In this document: positions 25,201 through 37,300 of the stretch, piece after piece
Numbering within the stretch: position 1 is the stretch's first letter
Layout of the letters: the number at the start of each line of letters is the position of its first letter
Origin: Rotaria macrura
Taxonomy: Eukaryota > Rotifera > Eurotatoria > Philodinida > Philodinidae
NCBI GenBank assembly: GCA_900239685.1
Contig: OENT01000203.1
Coordinates: 98,669 to 162,668, forward strand
Direction of reading: 5' to 3'
DNA length: 64,000 nt
Made by a program: the position numbers and the translations under genes
Notes under the pieces: generated by a model
The model's database searches: none
What the model saw: the letters and a program-made list of their open reading frames with translations, nothing else
What the model was told of the DNA's origin: nothing

Positions 25201-25454
25201 ATGTATTCGCAAGTTTATCTCACTTATCTGAACAACATTTAATACGTATAGATGTGTGTAAAACATTATATGACTTAGTCGAAGTTTACGTACAATCGAA
25301 TGCAAATGAAAATTCATGGGGTGAACTCTTAACCAAATTTGATTCGTATATTTCACGCATTAAGCAAAATCAACCAAGATCTTCTAGAACTCGTTATCAC
25401 TTTACATCATCGGATAGCACTGTCCCAACAGTATCATCTGTTCAATCGTTGTAG
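16226..25454 (+). CDS. large all-helical protein, unrecognised, multi-exon
   Basis: Exons assigned: 16226-16247, 16377-16655, 16724-17105, 17167-17324, 17387-17824, 18137-18490, 19487-19927, 20004-20301, 22897-23294, 24031-24496, 24976-25454. All joins agree in phase except 18490 to 19487, where a short exon of length 2 mod 3 must be missing; about 1,240 residues are assigned. Exon 2 is Ser/Thr-rich and disordered; the rest is leucine-rich helix with loosely repeated blocks of about 50-60 residues, for example LKNCIHQLAIDNKLDKIEVG, FQQLVHLGLLQTLHKTPQ and YLTQLEKQDKIDIG. No signal peptide, membrane helix or catalytic motif is visible. It is probably a helical-repeat scaffold. The intron 20302-22896 is bloated by transposon remnants and the intron 23295-24030 carries a tRNA-like repeat. 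I do not recognise the family. Supporting one gene: same strand, matching phases, shared composition. Confidence 0.7.
20475..20641. mobile_element. 167-bp MITE, TTAA-type (piggyBac-like)
   Basis: Terminal inverted repeats CCCTTTCCGGCCGACT and, on the other strand at the right end, CCCTTTACGGCCGGCT. Flanks are TTAA on the left and TCAA on the right, a decayed TTAA target duplication. No coding capacity. TTAA target plus CCCTTT ends is the usual signature of non-autonomous piggyBac-type elements; the superfamily is inferred. Confidence 0.7.
20803..20981. mobile_element. nested palindromic MITE built of CCGTAT units
   Basis: Starts CCCAGGTCAAACAATACGG and ends with the near-complement CCGTATCATTCGACCCAGG, giving a terminal inverted repeat of about 19 bp. 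The interior is made of repeated CCGTATA/TATACGG words (for example 20829-20845 and 20940-20967). It lies inside the larger TTAA-type element. A related element with CGTAAA/CGTATA words is near 62 kb. Confidence 0.65.
21335..21515. repeat. minisatellite-like block, GGATATGG / CAGAGAATCC units
   Basis: Irregular direct repetition of short purine-rich units such as AGAGGATATGG and CAGAGAATCC in the loop between the two inverted arms of the foldback element. Confidence 0.6.
23375..23448 (+). repeat. tRNA-like sequence, probable head of a tRNA-derived SINE
   Basis: Folds as a cloverleaf: acceptor TCCTTTC / GAGAGGA (7 pairs), box A-like TAGTACAGTGG, anticodon stem TCTGC / GCAGG with loop CCGGAAA, T-arm CATGG TTCGATT CCATG with a good box B. 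The anticodon position reads GGA, but position 33 is C rather than the nearly invariant U, and one extra base sits between T-stem and acceptor stem. It lies in an intron of the helical gene and is followed by about 100 bp ending in a GAAATAAAGA-type tail. A decayed tRNA or SINE head is more likely than a working tRNA gene. Confidence 0.55.
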
Positions 25455-25602
25455 TACATTCATTGAATGAATGGATTCTGACAATAGAACACAGTTGAAA
25501 ATCGATTTCTATTATCTAATATCTATAATTACTACAGGTTACAAATTATATCCTAGAATTGTACGAAAGAAGTGTACTAAAAATTTCCTGTTTTTCTCAT
25601 AG

Positions 25603-25826
25603 AATCAAATTTGACAGATTATTTAAAGTATAGATCACAACATCAGATTAACTCACAATCATGTTATCGTAAGAAAACTGTACGAAAAAATTCTTCTTCA
25701 TATAAATCAGCGTTATACAGAATCAGACGTATTCTATACTTGAATATAGTAATCATACTTCATCGTTTACCGATTAATCATCGAAAAATGACAAGCCCGC
25801 CTATGAAACTACGAGCAACAATCAAG
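25603..25826 (+). other. possible extra exon after the helical gene
   Basis: A frame open from an acceptor (CTCATAG) at 25602 to a donor (AAG/GTATAA) at 25826, encoding a basic, tyrosine-rich peptide. No good donor of matching phase exists in the preceding exon, which ends in its own stop, so this is listed only as a candidate. Confidence 0.2.
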
Positions 25827-28137
25827 GTATAAACGTTACGACGAACAAAAGAGTAACTCCATCTTCACTTATTGAGTAATAGTTATATGTTTAAAACAGA
25901 AAAATTTCGATAAAATTCATCGTACGCTTTATGTCTTTGATCAAGTCTGTCATTAAATTCATTTACATTGTTATTAACATTCGATTTGAGATTAATCCTA
26001 ATCATGTTCAAATGAGAAGAATATTTATAATCAACGCTAACGTATATTTCGAAGATCGAAAATTCTCTTGATTTCTTATTGAATAGTTCAGAATAATTAA
26101 TAATAATAGTGACAATATCATTATAAATAGATAAACTAGAAGCGCATACATCTTCAATCCTACAAAAAATGCTCTCAAACCCTAATTATTCAAATCATGC
26201 AGTATTTGTGAGTAACTTAGTGGCAATGAAGTTGTCAGAGTTTCAAAACGTATCATCATATTTTCACAACCTAATCAACAGACGATGACTAGAACTAGTT
26301 TAATCAGACAATCTAAAGTTCTCTAGTATTCTTGATTATGTATAATTAAATTTTTCTTCTATTTGAAAGAGCATTTTATAATAGAACATACAATAGATTG
26401 CTAGTTTCTGAGAGAAGCGATAGTGTATATTCTCAAAAAAAAATATAGTGTATTAATTATGAAAATTCTATGATGTGTAATAATAACAAAGTGTTGATCA
26501 ACAAAATAAACCGAACTCGGTTCAGTCTTACAGTATAACATTGGATTTCTAATAGAAGAACATCGTAAAATCTATTGAGAATGAAAGTTCTTTTTGAGAA
26601 ATACTATGAATTCTTTCATCAAAAAAGCGTAAATAGTTCACGTAGTCAACGAATAAATCATACTTTTCAATCAGAAAATATGGAAAGCTTTCGAAGATAA
26701 AACGACACGCCAAATAAATTAAAATACGACTTGAAAAATGTCAGACTTTAGATAAATGTTTTTGTAAGATGTTCAAACTTTTGACAAATATTGACTGGTG
26801 CATTGATAAACAATCCATCAAAATTACAAGCAGTCGTTGGTAGGTTTTCAATCGAAAATCGTAATGATTGTATAATTGAAAATATTCATTATAAGCATCG
26901 GTTATTAATCAGTTTTTGCATTGAATTTCTTTCCAGAAGTTCATTCGAGTTAGAACATGCATTATTAAATTAATCTAAAATGAAGATTAGTTTCAATTTA
27001 AACACAATCATATCCACTCAAAAAAACACATGAACAATTTAATAATGTTTTGTCAAAACATGATTAATCATTTCAGTATTGAAAAGTTCTCATTCATTAT
27101 ATAAGTATCACTCATTTTACTCTAAACATCTACCTATCCATTCAGTTTAGTTTTCAAATACGTACATCGATTGAGAATAATCGATTATCATGATGACGAT
27201 TTTGTCGACAAGATACAAATCAAATTATTCATCATTCTGTCTATTGTTCTATTGTTAGTTCTTTTGTTAAAATAGAAACAAATTTATTTCCTATTACACA
27301 TTTAGTATATAGATGAAGATCCTTTGCTTGACATGAGCTTATCTTCAAGTCTACCTAAAATATCATAAATTTAAGAAACAAATCTTCTTATATAGCCCTC
27401 TTCTCTGGTGATTAGTGTTCACATAAAAAAAACAGTCGGATAATTGTATTTTTTAAGTAGTACTCAGTCAAGAGAACGTGCTGAACAACTGTCAACAGCT
27501 GTACATCAACCTATTCATCCATCATCGAACTCGACAGAATTGGTCTCATGTAACATACCAGTAGCAATGTGTATTGACTTTATCATTCAAGAAAACATAC
27601 AAATCTTTTAATAAAAGACGAACTGAACTATGAGAAAGAGAGAAATATATACATAGTGACAGTAAGCAATGCCTAGTAAAATATAAGAAATTCGAAAAAT
27701 ACTTTAAATGATATAACCTTTCAAAACTGCGTGTAACGTATACAAATCCATGCACGTATTTGATGATCAATCATTGAAATGCATAATGAAGCAAAGCATA
27801 TTAGAATATTATCTTGATTTTAAGAAAAGTACAATGATAATTTATTATTATTATATGTCAAGCATAGAAAAGTTTCGTTGGATTGCGTATCTGACATTCT
27901 TAGCTTCAATTATCGATTGCACCTTATAATTAAAATAGATGACTAGTTAAAATCGGCTAGATAAAAAGGTAAAACGATGGAGATTGATACCTAGATCTAA
28001 ATAAATATTTCCCTCTTGTTTTGTTTTTCTGTTTGACAATAAATAATGATAGCTTGTATCAATACGCTTGTGAATGTAGTGTACCGTATAATTGTATTTG
28101 CCGGTTGTTTCTTCGAACGCTACCAATTTTTCTTCAG
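25827..28137. other. intergenic, no gene seen
   Basis: AT-rich with only short open frames on both strands and no pairing repeats that I could see. Confidence 0.55.
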
Positions 28138-28278
28138 ATGACCTTCAGAAGAGTACCATTTGTACGCTTGCTTTATCTAACAGGCATACACTTGTTTGTT
28201 TCGTTACTTCTTTGGGTAGCAGCTGTAAACGTTAATAGGATATGGAATGATGAAGTTGATGGCCAACGACAAGAATAA
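28138..28278 (+). CDS. possible 46-residue single-pass membrane microprotein
   Basis: From ATG 28138, directly after an acceptor-like CTTCAG, to the stop at 28276-28278. The peptide has a basic start (MTFRRVPFVR), one hydrophobic helix (LLYLTGIHLFVSLLLWVAAV) and an acidic, polar tail (NRIWNDEVDGQRQE): the layout of a small membrane microprotein. The open frame extends upstream to 28021 without a good start. No family recognised; it could be chance. Confidence 0.3.
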   Translation: MTFRRVPFVRLLYLTGIHLFVSLLLWVAAVNVNRIWNDEVDGQRQE

Positions 28279-28707
28279 CAGCGGCTAACAAACAATAACA
28301 ACATCATCATCAACTTGTCTTAAGATAAAAATCTTCTAAATATTATTTATGGTTTGTTATTTTATATTCTTATTGATACTTGTTTCATTAAATATAATAC
28401 AATAACAGATTAAAAATTATTATGCGTAAGTTCTATGTTTAAATTGATAAATCTCATGTTTCAATAGGTGGAACGCACCTGTTCGATCGTTTCTCTTTTC
28501 AATGCAATAGAGAGAGGAAAAAAAGATTCTCCTTGTTTTTTTTCTCAGTCCTTTGTGTTCTCATCTTTCTCTTCTATCGTACTGATCAAGCATATATATA
28601 CATATATATTTATATATACGTATATAAAAAAATAGGCAGTACCGTGCGAATCCATTGCAACGATCCGTTTAGTATAATATAACAAAGATAAATAAATAAA
28701 TCTTATC

Positions 28708-31039
28708 ATGTCTCGATTTAAATCATATATAAACTCAACACGTATCAATACAAATCAACATGAAAATAATCTATTAGATGATTCAACAACATTACCACCA
28801 CTACGACATATAACACAGGTACAGCAGTTTATGTAAATTTTTTTTTCATCTATTTTTACATTTTATGTAAACATCAAGATTGCGATTGGAAATATGGATG
28901 ATCATGATAAACCACCTGTACCACCAACACGTCATCCTATGGTTAACCGTTTAACTTCAAGTATAGATGAATCTATTGTTAATTTAACCTTACTTTCACA
29001 AGACGTCGAAATCGAAAAGGAACGTACATTATATGAGTTCGAACAGATGTTTCTTCAATTTCGAACATACACAGAAAAATATTATCATCAACATGAATAT
29101 GATATAAAAACTTCATTTGCAAACTACGATCAACATTTACATGAGCTTAAATTGCGATTAAAACAATTAAGACAACAAATTATACAAAATTTTTCTTCGA
29201 TTCAAAATATTGATAATGATCATGATGACTATTCGTTTGACATTAACAAATATCGCTATTTAGAAATGCTAACAACAGAAACGCTTAATAAAACATTGGA
29301 CGAACAAAAATCATTACCGAAATACTGTGTAAAATTAAACAATCTTGATCGATTAGATGACATATTTTTCATTCAATCGGAACAAACTTCATCGAAAACA
29401 AAGTGTCAAATGAATCATGATAGCGTATCTAGAGAATCTACACCAACACAAAGAAGCATGTCCGTTGGTTAGTATCACCGTAGAAAAAAAAACAAACGAG
29501 CATGGAGGGAATCGTTGTAAAACCAAAATCATACACATAAGTTGAGATCAAATTTGAAAAAAATTTTTCTCATGAAATCTTCATTGAGATTTACTATAAT
29601 TCTACAACCCTTGTCGAAAAAATATATTCAATCAAAACAAATGAGTAGCATTTATACATTAGGTTTCTTTTGAAGAAAGTACAAGTGAATCGTTGATTAG
29701 AAAACATGTTTTATAATCTAATAAAGATCCTGTCGACTCATCGTGAGGCGTGTCTTCTTTGACAAAGATTTTGAAAGGGAATAACACATGTCAATGACAG
29801 AAGTCCATTATTCATGTTGTCTTTGTGACATGCCTCAGACGTTTTTCAAAGTTTGAGAGAAAATGACAAGCATACGCAACACTTTCGACTTTCGCAATTT
29901 CTTAACCATTTTGTGTCTCGAGCAAATAATGAAGGTTCTCTTAAACGTAAAGAATGCCAGTTTACATTTGATTTAAGTAATGATTTTCTAATTTTTGCTA
30001 TACAGAAACATCAACGTCAACAAACATGACAGATGAATATGATAATGTTCCAAAAGATAATTATGGTCATTATCGTGTTTCTTGTCAAAATAGATTAAGA
30101 AATCCATTGAAAACTCTTGAGCGATGGAGTTATCCACTTCATGCCGGTAATTATTTTATTCCACTATTGACAACTTATCGTCAAAGTTCTCTTGTATTAT
30201 ATTGTCTTAATCGTGAATCATTTATTAGCTATAATTCTCGATCATTACTATCATTACCAACAATAATTAAATGGCGTGGCACACGTCCATCTGCTGTCTA
30301 TTGGTTCGATGAAATGAATATGTTATTTGTTGCCTGCTGCACGTACATCTATGGTTGTTATTTAGATGAGGATATGAAAGAAAATCAACGGATTCAAGTG
30401 CGCATACCTATTGAACAAACTTCTACATGGTCTGATACGGAGGGTCAATTATGTTGGCCGAAATATTTAACGTGTGGTAGTAGTATCGATCGATTACTTT
30501 ATGCATATTGGACTGACGTACTTAATAAAGCTGCAACACCGACAACATCATTCATTAATTATCAAATTCAAGGAACTGACTATTCAATAAAATCTCGATT
30601 TGTTCTTGATGGTCGTCTACGTGCTTTACATTCAACATTATCAACACGTCGTCTTGGCTTATTAATAGAACAACTATCGAATCAATCGACTTATTTAGAA
30701 ATTCGTACATTGGAAGAATTTTCTATTCTAGCTAAATTTGAACTACGTACTACGTTTGAAAAGTTTCGTTACGGTTCTTGTTTAGCAAATCTATGGAATT
30801 CGAATTCATATATCTTATGTGATCATAAACAAAAACAACTATGGCATGTTAATGGAGATACCGGAGATATCAAAGTGAAACATATGAATGAGTCTATCTA
30901 TAGTGTTATTTGTTTACTAGATGGTACATTATCTATTTTGTTGGGTTCACCGATGAGATTCGATTTTATTTATGATCCAAGTGATAGTGATATTATTTTG
31001 AAGGACTTTTTTTGTGCAGAAGAATCGTTTGAAGTGTAA
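28708..31039 (+). CDS. coiled-coil plus beta-rich protein, unrecognised
   Basis: Three exons: 28708-28818, 28879-29467, 30006-31039, with phases matching (0, then 1), giving 577 residues. The N-terminal part is polar with a proline motif (DKPPVPPTRHP) followed by a helical coiled-coil region (about residues 75-150, EKERTLYEFEQMFLQFRTYT...ELKLRLKQLRQQI). A Ser/Thr-rich linker leads into a roughly 330-residue C-terminal domain of repeated beta-strand-like segments ending in hydrophobic-aromatic pairs (SLVLYCLNRES, MLFVACCTYIYGCYL, YILCDHKQKQLWHVNGDTG), suggestive of a beta-propeller. I do not recognise the family; the propeller idea is inference. The gene is complete with an ATG in exon 1 and a stop at 31037-31039. 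Confidence 0.72.
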
Positions 31040-33135
31040 TAAATTATAACATGAAAATATCAGGTTTTTTATATGACTATTCGTTAGAGAATAGAACAAA
31101 AAAAAAGAAAGAAAACTAATATTTGAGTGATTTTCCGCATCATGTATTGCTTCACAGTTGTCAATAAACTAAATCAAAGGGAGTGATGGCATGTATCTTC
31201 AATAAATTATAAAAATTCATGTTATTGATTTCTGTCAAGTGCTCTAGAAATTATTTTAAAAAATTTACTTGTAATTTACTGTTACCGTCAACGATTATAG
31301 CCTTGTATTATAAGTATCAACATATTATTTCTAAGCAATAGAAAACTAAATATGTATAATAAAACGTATTTATGATATTTACGATTTTATCCGAATGTCA
31401 TATTTTTATAGTTTTAATATAGAATATAATATATTTCGATAGGAAAATTATCTAATCTCGAGTATATTATTTTACTTTACAACATTGATTGTCTACGCTA
31501 TTCAACGAATCATTTCATTTTTTTTATCAATCAAAATATAGATTTACGAAAAGAGAACAACTTTTATGTTTCGTAAGCTTCATACTCAATAAATGTATCT
31601 AAACAAAAACACGAATTATTTATTAAAAACTGAAAGATTCCACATTGACCTTGATCTACTACACAACATGATTATAATAATTCCTTTCTGATTATTCATT
31701 AGTCGAACAAATTTAGGTATGTGTGTGATCCATTAAGTACATTAGTTTGAGAACGTTTAAGACATGTATTCGTAATTGTAAAAAACCCAATCATTCGTTT
31801 TCATGAGTTTGTGCTTGAAAATCATGTCGACAAAATCTGTAAGTTTTTTTTTGATAGAAATATGCACTTGTGATAAAGATCAACGAATATATATTTTTTT
31901 ATTTTTTTATTAGAATATCGAATCCATCTTTAAAATTCTTCGTAAAATTTCATTACTAAAAACTACCAATTCATTAAATGGGCCGTAAAGTGTTAATCGT
32001 TAGATACGAAGAGAAATTATATAAACAATGAGTATGTGTTTGCTAGCCTTGTCTCATGACACGTCGAGCAAAATATTTATATTCAATAGAATCTCTTCAT
32101 TAATCATAGTTTTACTTGGTGTCTGAGTAGCTTTTTTTCATAATGGATTATGTCTCAGATACATGTACTGTCACAGATATTCTCCTTGATGACTTCATTG
32201 ATTGCTTTTTCTTACCATTAATTCAATTGAAGACAAGTAAGTAAATTGCTTTCCTCTAGTGAAATAAGGAAAAGTTTTTCGGATTATTTTGCGTTGCCTT
32301 GTCTCACTAAGGCTATAGAATAGATTAACCTTTTACTCATAGATATGTTATATGTATAGTTACTCGATCCATGCTATCAACATATTGATGAGACCAATGC
32401 TCAATAGTTATATTTACTTAATTAGCAGCTCTTTTGCAAACGCCATTGGTAGCAAAAGGTTAACAATACATAAGCAGAATCTATGCATCACTTGTCAATG
32501 TTTTATAAGTATTCGGAACCTGATGAAGAGTATATAATGAGTGAAGGAAAGAAGTCTCTACTAATTAATCAAAGTTATTTCCTATTGGTTTCAAACAATA
32601 GCATCGTCACATTGTCGAATGTCAAAGTGAAGAGAGGAATGTAACATAATGTGTCCTTACGAAAATAATATTCACCTGTTATATTTGCATTTTTAATTGT
32701 GTTTATCTATTTATCTTTAACTCTAATGTATAAGTAGATGAATTCTATGCAATTATGATATGTTCGATTATATTCATATGAACAACTTGTCCAAATCAAA
32801 CAGACATTCACTGATTGTATTCCTAGAAAAACTAGCAGCGGCATGCTCTTTTTTTTAGATGTTTAAGTGTTCTATTCTTCTCTCTAATTCAATGAACAAG
32901 ACACTGATTTTGCAAATACGTATATACTATACAGACTGTGGAGAAGTCATGTCAGCATGAGTTTCGTGTTACCGTTAAAGTCAATCAGAAAAGAAAAAAA
33001 GCTTAGCAGTAAATCAAACAAAGAGAATTGGAATGACTGAGCCTGATTTGTGAAATCAAAATTTAACTTTGATTTTATTACTGTGAAATTGTAATACTCG
33101 TAATCAATTGATAAATTTTATTAACTCTTCCCCCC
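31040..33135. other. intergenic, no gene seen
   Basis: AT-rich 3' flank of the coiled-coil gene with only short frames. Confidence 0.55.
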
Positions 33136-33675
33136 TGTGACGACCAAGTTGTCTCTGATGTTATCTTTATGCTTTTTGTGTGTGCATTTGTTAGTTTCTC
33201 TTTCTAGTTTCCATCTCTTTTTCTCTCTTGTTGCTTTGCGCGTAAAATTGTTAATTCAGTTTAACATAATTGTTCTCTTCTTTTTCTTCTTCATCTACTC
33301 ACTCTACTTTATATCCCTCTCTTCATTGAGATATACCTATATTCATTCTCTCAATATTTCTGCTCGCCATTCGAGCGTATCTACTTAAACTACGTTCTTC
33401 TCTTTTTAATCTAAAATCAAAACTCTCTACCTATATCTCATTTCTACTGAGATATATCTACATTCATTCTTTTGATATCTTCCACTCGCCATTCGAGCGT
33501 TTCTGATATGTACTTCGACTATTTCTCTCTTTCTCGTAACTCTTATCAATTGCTCTCTTATCTCGTTCTCCATCTCATCTCTTTTCTGTTCATATCAAAT
33601 ATATTATCGGATATTCATCCGAATTTAATGTTACTTTATCTCGTCAATTTTATTCTACGTCACAATCCATTATAG
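33136..33675 (+). mobile_element. possible degraded LTR (solo or fragment) of a retrotransposon
   Basis: A pyrimidine-rich block differing in composition from its surroundings, starting TGTGACGACC directly after a C-run. It includes a duplicated segment of about 120 bp (landmark CTCGCCATTCGAGCG at 33363-33377 and 33485-33499) and is followed by ATAGTGGCACCCGTC, which resembles the junction of a Ty3/gypsy LTR with its primer-binding site. No gag or pol frames are present and no target duplication was found, so the identification is tentative. Confidence 0.35.
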
Positions 33676-34330
33676 TGGCACCCGTCATTTTTAATAGTTT
33701 CGCCTCTGAAACTACCCACGAGGCGACACCCTCCCCCCGCGATCCCCATTCTCAGCAACATATCTATCGAGTTCTATTGAATGTTGTGTGATTTTCCAGA
33801 AAATTGATTTACGAATGTATTCTCTCGGACATTTTTAATTAAAAATCTAGCATTGATAATATCCCATGCTGCCAATTATGAAAATGATATTTTTCTGCTT
33901 AGGAGAATTGAATTTTCGTACTTTATTTTTGTAATCTGTTCGTGTAATAAGGAAAATAACATACACAAAGAAAAAAGAAAGACAACAGCAACGAGCTACA
34001 AATACACCATTACATTTAATGATAATGTCGGCATTAGTTTTGATTTTGGCCTATCGAAATGAATGCATACGTTTTACCGTATTAGTTACCGTAACAAATC
34101 ACTTGAGTATCGCAAAAACGCGAAAAATACAAGATAGAAAAAAAACAGTTTACTTTTCAAAAAGAAACAGAAACAATATCAAAGAAGAATGTAGGTGGGA
34201 ACAATGATCAAGTAATCGAAGAAAAAGGCCACAACAATAACAATACTTGTCTTTTTTTTTGTATTTTATCTAATTGTATCATCAAATTTTCTATACAAAT
34301 AATTTAAAAACTAGAAGATTATATCTGAGA

Positions 34331-37300
34331 TCAAGATGATGCATGATGATGTTTCCCAGCTTGTGTTATATAGTCTTGAATTTGATGTTCAAAATCATCC
34401 ATTGATGAATCGACGGGTACAGGCTAAAATGACAAAATAAAAATCAATCATTAAGGAAAAAATGCAATCCGAAATAAGTATCTGACCATTCCGATTATAT
34501 TAAGTAATTCAGTGACTTCAGCTTGTATACGCTGAGCTGATGCGCGCCAACGAGCTTCATCAGCTTTCCGTTGTTCAACAATCTAAATAGATCGCATGCA
34601 TAAATGCAGACAATTTAATGAAAACAAATCAAAATTATCTTTGATTTTGTATTTTACTTGGGTCATTTTTTCTCGATATGATTGCATAAATAATTCAACA
34701 TCAAATCGACCAAGTTCTTCATGACTCATTGCTGTTATTTGTTCACGTGAAAGCTCCCAATCAGGCGGTAACATAAACTAGAAATACAAGAGGGGTCTTT
34801 CAAAGTATCATTTCATATTAAAAAAATATTCGTTACTTTGATTAATGCTTTAAATTTTCTTATGATACTAAAGAATGGTTCATCATCACTTTTATTAGTT
34901 TCGATGATTGTAGATGATGACGGTACTATCACAGGTGCTGGTTGTGTCACTATATAAGACCAAGCTGATGATTTATAACTGAATGAATAATCGAACTCGG
35001 CTGTTGGAAATTCGTCGAACCGCATTTTAAATATGCCACGTTTATCATTGACACTTAATACTGTTCCTGGACGTTGAGCACCTTGATACATAGCTGTGAC
35101 GCGCGCACCGATAGTCGGTGGAAGACAACGAGCGTTCATATTTGATTCATTATAATTCATATTTTCATTATGATTGTCATTATCGTCCATTGCATGAACA
35201 TTATTCGTTGATGTAACTGAGTCAGATGGCATTGACTGGTACTGTGGTTTAACTGATGAACGTGAAGACTAAAGATGATAGAACATAAATAAATTTAACA
35301 CTTATGTAAAATATTCAATAGATAGAAAAAAAGACTCTTCGTTTTCGGTTCTCCAAAGAATAGAAATCAACTAAAACAAAAAAATTCTTTGAAAACGAAC
35401 AATAAAAATAGAAGAAGAATCCATTCTCATGTTAGTCATCACATGAATATTTCTTATTTCATAGAATTATTAAATAAACTTGACGAACAAACAGACAGGT
35501 ATATGATGTACGTACATTCATACATAAAAGCTAGGCATCAACAATTTTAGAGAAAGAAAAATATTTTCTATGCACAATTTTTTCATCCGTTTTATCAGAA
35601 TGTTCAAAATACGAAACAATGTGCAGTACTAATAAAATCAAGCATTTTTCATAAGTTGACATGCTAATTTTAATCTGCAATCAAGTTCTCAATGAAATAC
35701 ATGTAGCATTGTACTTTTAAATATAGACTATCAGAGGAAGTTTTCCGAAAAACTAGACAAAGTGATCTCCAACATCTGAATTGAGTTTATGAGAATCAAT
35801 TTTTTGCAGTAGCATCCTGAAGAGAATAACAAATTCAATAATATGAGACGTTGTTCCATCGTCAATGGACTTTTCGATAAACATTAATAGGTATTATTAG
35901 AAAGAACCCTCTTGTTTCACTAATAAAGACAACTTTTTATAACTTTGCATACAAGAAATGTTGTAGATAACGTTTAATTATCAATGCTCTTTCCTTGCAG
36001 AAGATACTCCTCAACACAAATATTCTTTTAGTATTCAACAATTTTGAGAAACTATGGTATTTAGTTTTTTCAGAAATTTTTACACAATTATTCAAAATAT
36101 AACTTGCATTCAAATGAAATCCGTACTATTTCTAATTCAAAGAAGTACTTCATATAAGTCTAGATTTGCAACGACACAGAATGTAGAATGATTATTTCAT
36201 ATGTTATCCTGTATATAAAACGAGAGCAATAGTTTCTTATCATACTCGATTAGGAGTTGATGGTGGTGTTTTTCGAATAGCTTTAGATGACTTTGCTGAT
36301 GCTTGATCACGTAATCTTCGATTTTTCGGAGATGGCATTTCATCCTCTTCTTCTTCTTCTTCTTCTACTTCTTCTTCATCATCTTGAGCTTGGTCTTCTT
36401 GTTGTTCTCCGTCTTCTTCTTCTTGTTCTTGTTCTTCTTGTTCTTCTTCTTCTACCTCGTCGTCTTCTTCCTCTTCCTCCTCATCATCATCACTTAACGG
36501 ATTACGACGTCTTGTTTTTGATTTTTGTGAAATAAGCGGCTTTCGTTTTTTATTATCTTTGGATTTCGTCGATGATGAACGTGATTGTGGTAGAGATCGT
36601 TTTTGACGGATGGGTGATGATGGAATGATATTGGCACGCGATGATCTTGATTTGGAATTCTAAAAGTTTTATATACATAAAAAGTAACAATTATCATAAC
36701 ACAGAATAGAAAAACAAAACAATACTTACAGAAACAGCAGTCGTTGAAGAAATTTCTCCATTAGAAATGCGTTTATTTGTTCCCGATGCTCGTGTTGCTA
36801 ACGATGAAGGTGTTAGTGGCGGTGGTGAAGTTACTTTTGATGATGTTCGACTTTGAGTATTTGTTACTTGTGGCTTTTGTTTCAATTCACCTTCGGGTAT
36901 AGATTCAAGTTTTTCACTTGTGGAACAACTAAAATATTTGACATTTTGTAGTTCCGATGTTTTATCGAAAAATAAAGTAAACAACGTACGTATTATTCAT
37001 AACATCTGTATTATTTAAACACCGCCATGCTTCAAGTTGTGCCTGTGTCAACGGTGGGGCATTACTAGTATATGGTAAACGACGCCATTTCAGACATTTA
37101 TCACATTGAATAAGCATCGGCACAGCTGCTTGACGTCGTTTAACGACTTCAGGATCATTTGAAGGTGGTCTATCAAGTTGATCATCTCGATAACCTATTT
37201 ATAAAAGCATACATATATGTATATAAGTATAGATTAATAAAAGTTTCATTGATATATATCTCACCATAAGTTTCCCAAAATTCTTTCACGTAATTTTCAA

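Noticed and set aside
36287-36535. Plus-strand leucine-rich ORF
   Set aside because: It is the complement of the Glu/Gln codon tract of MORC2 exon 7; the minus-strand frame has splice sites and homology.
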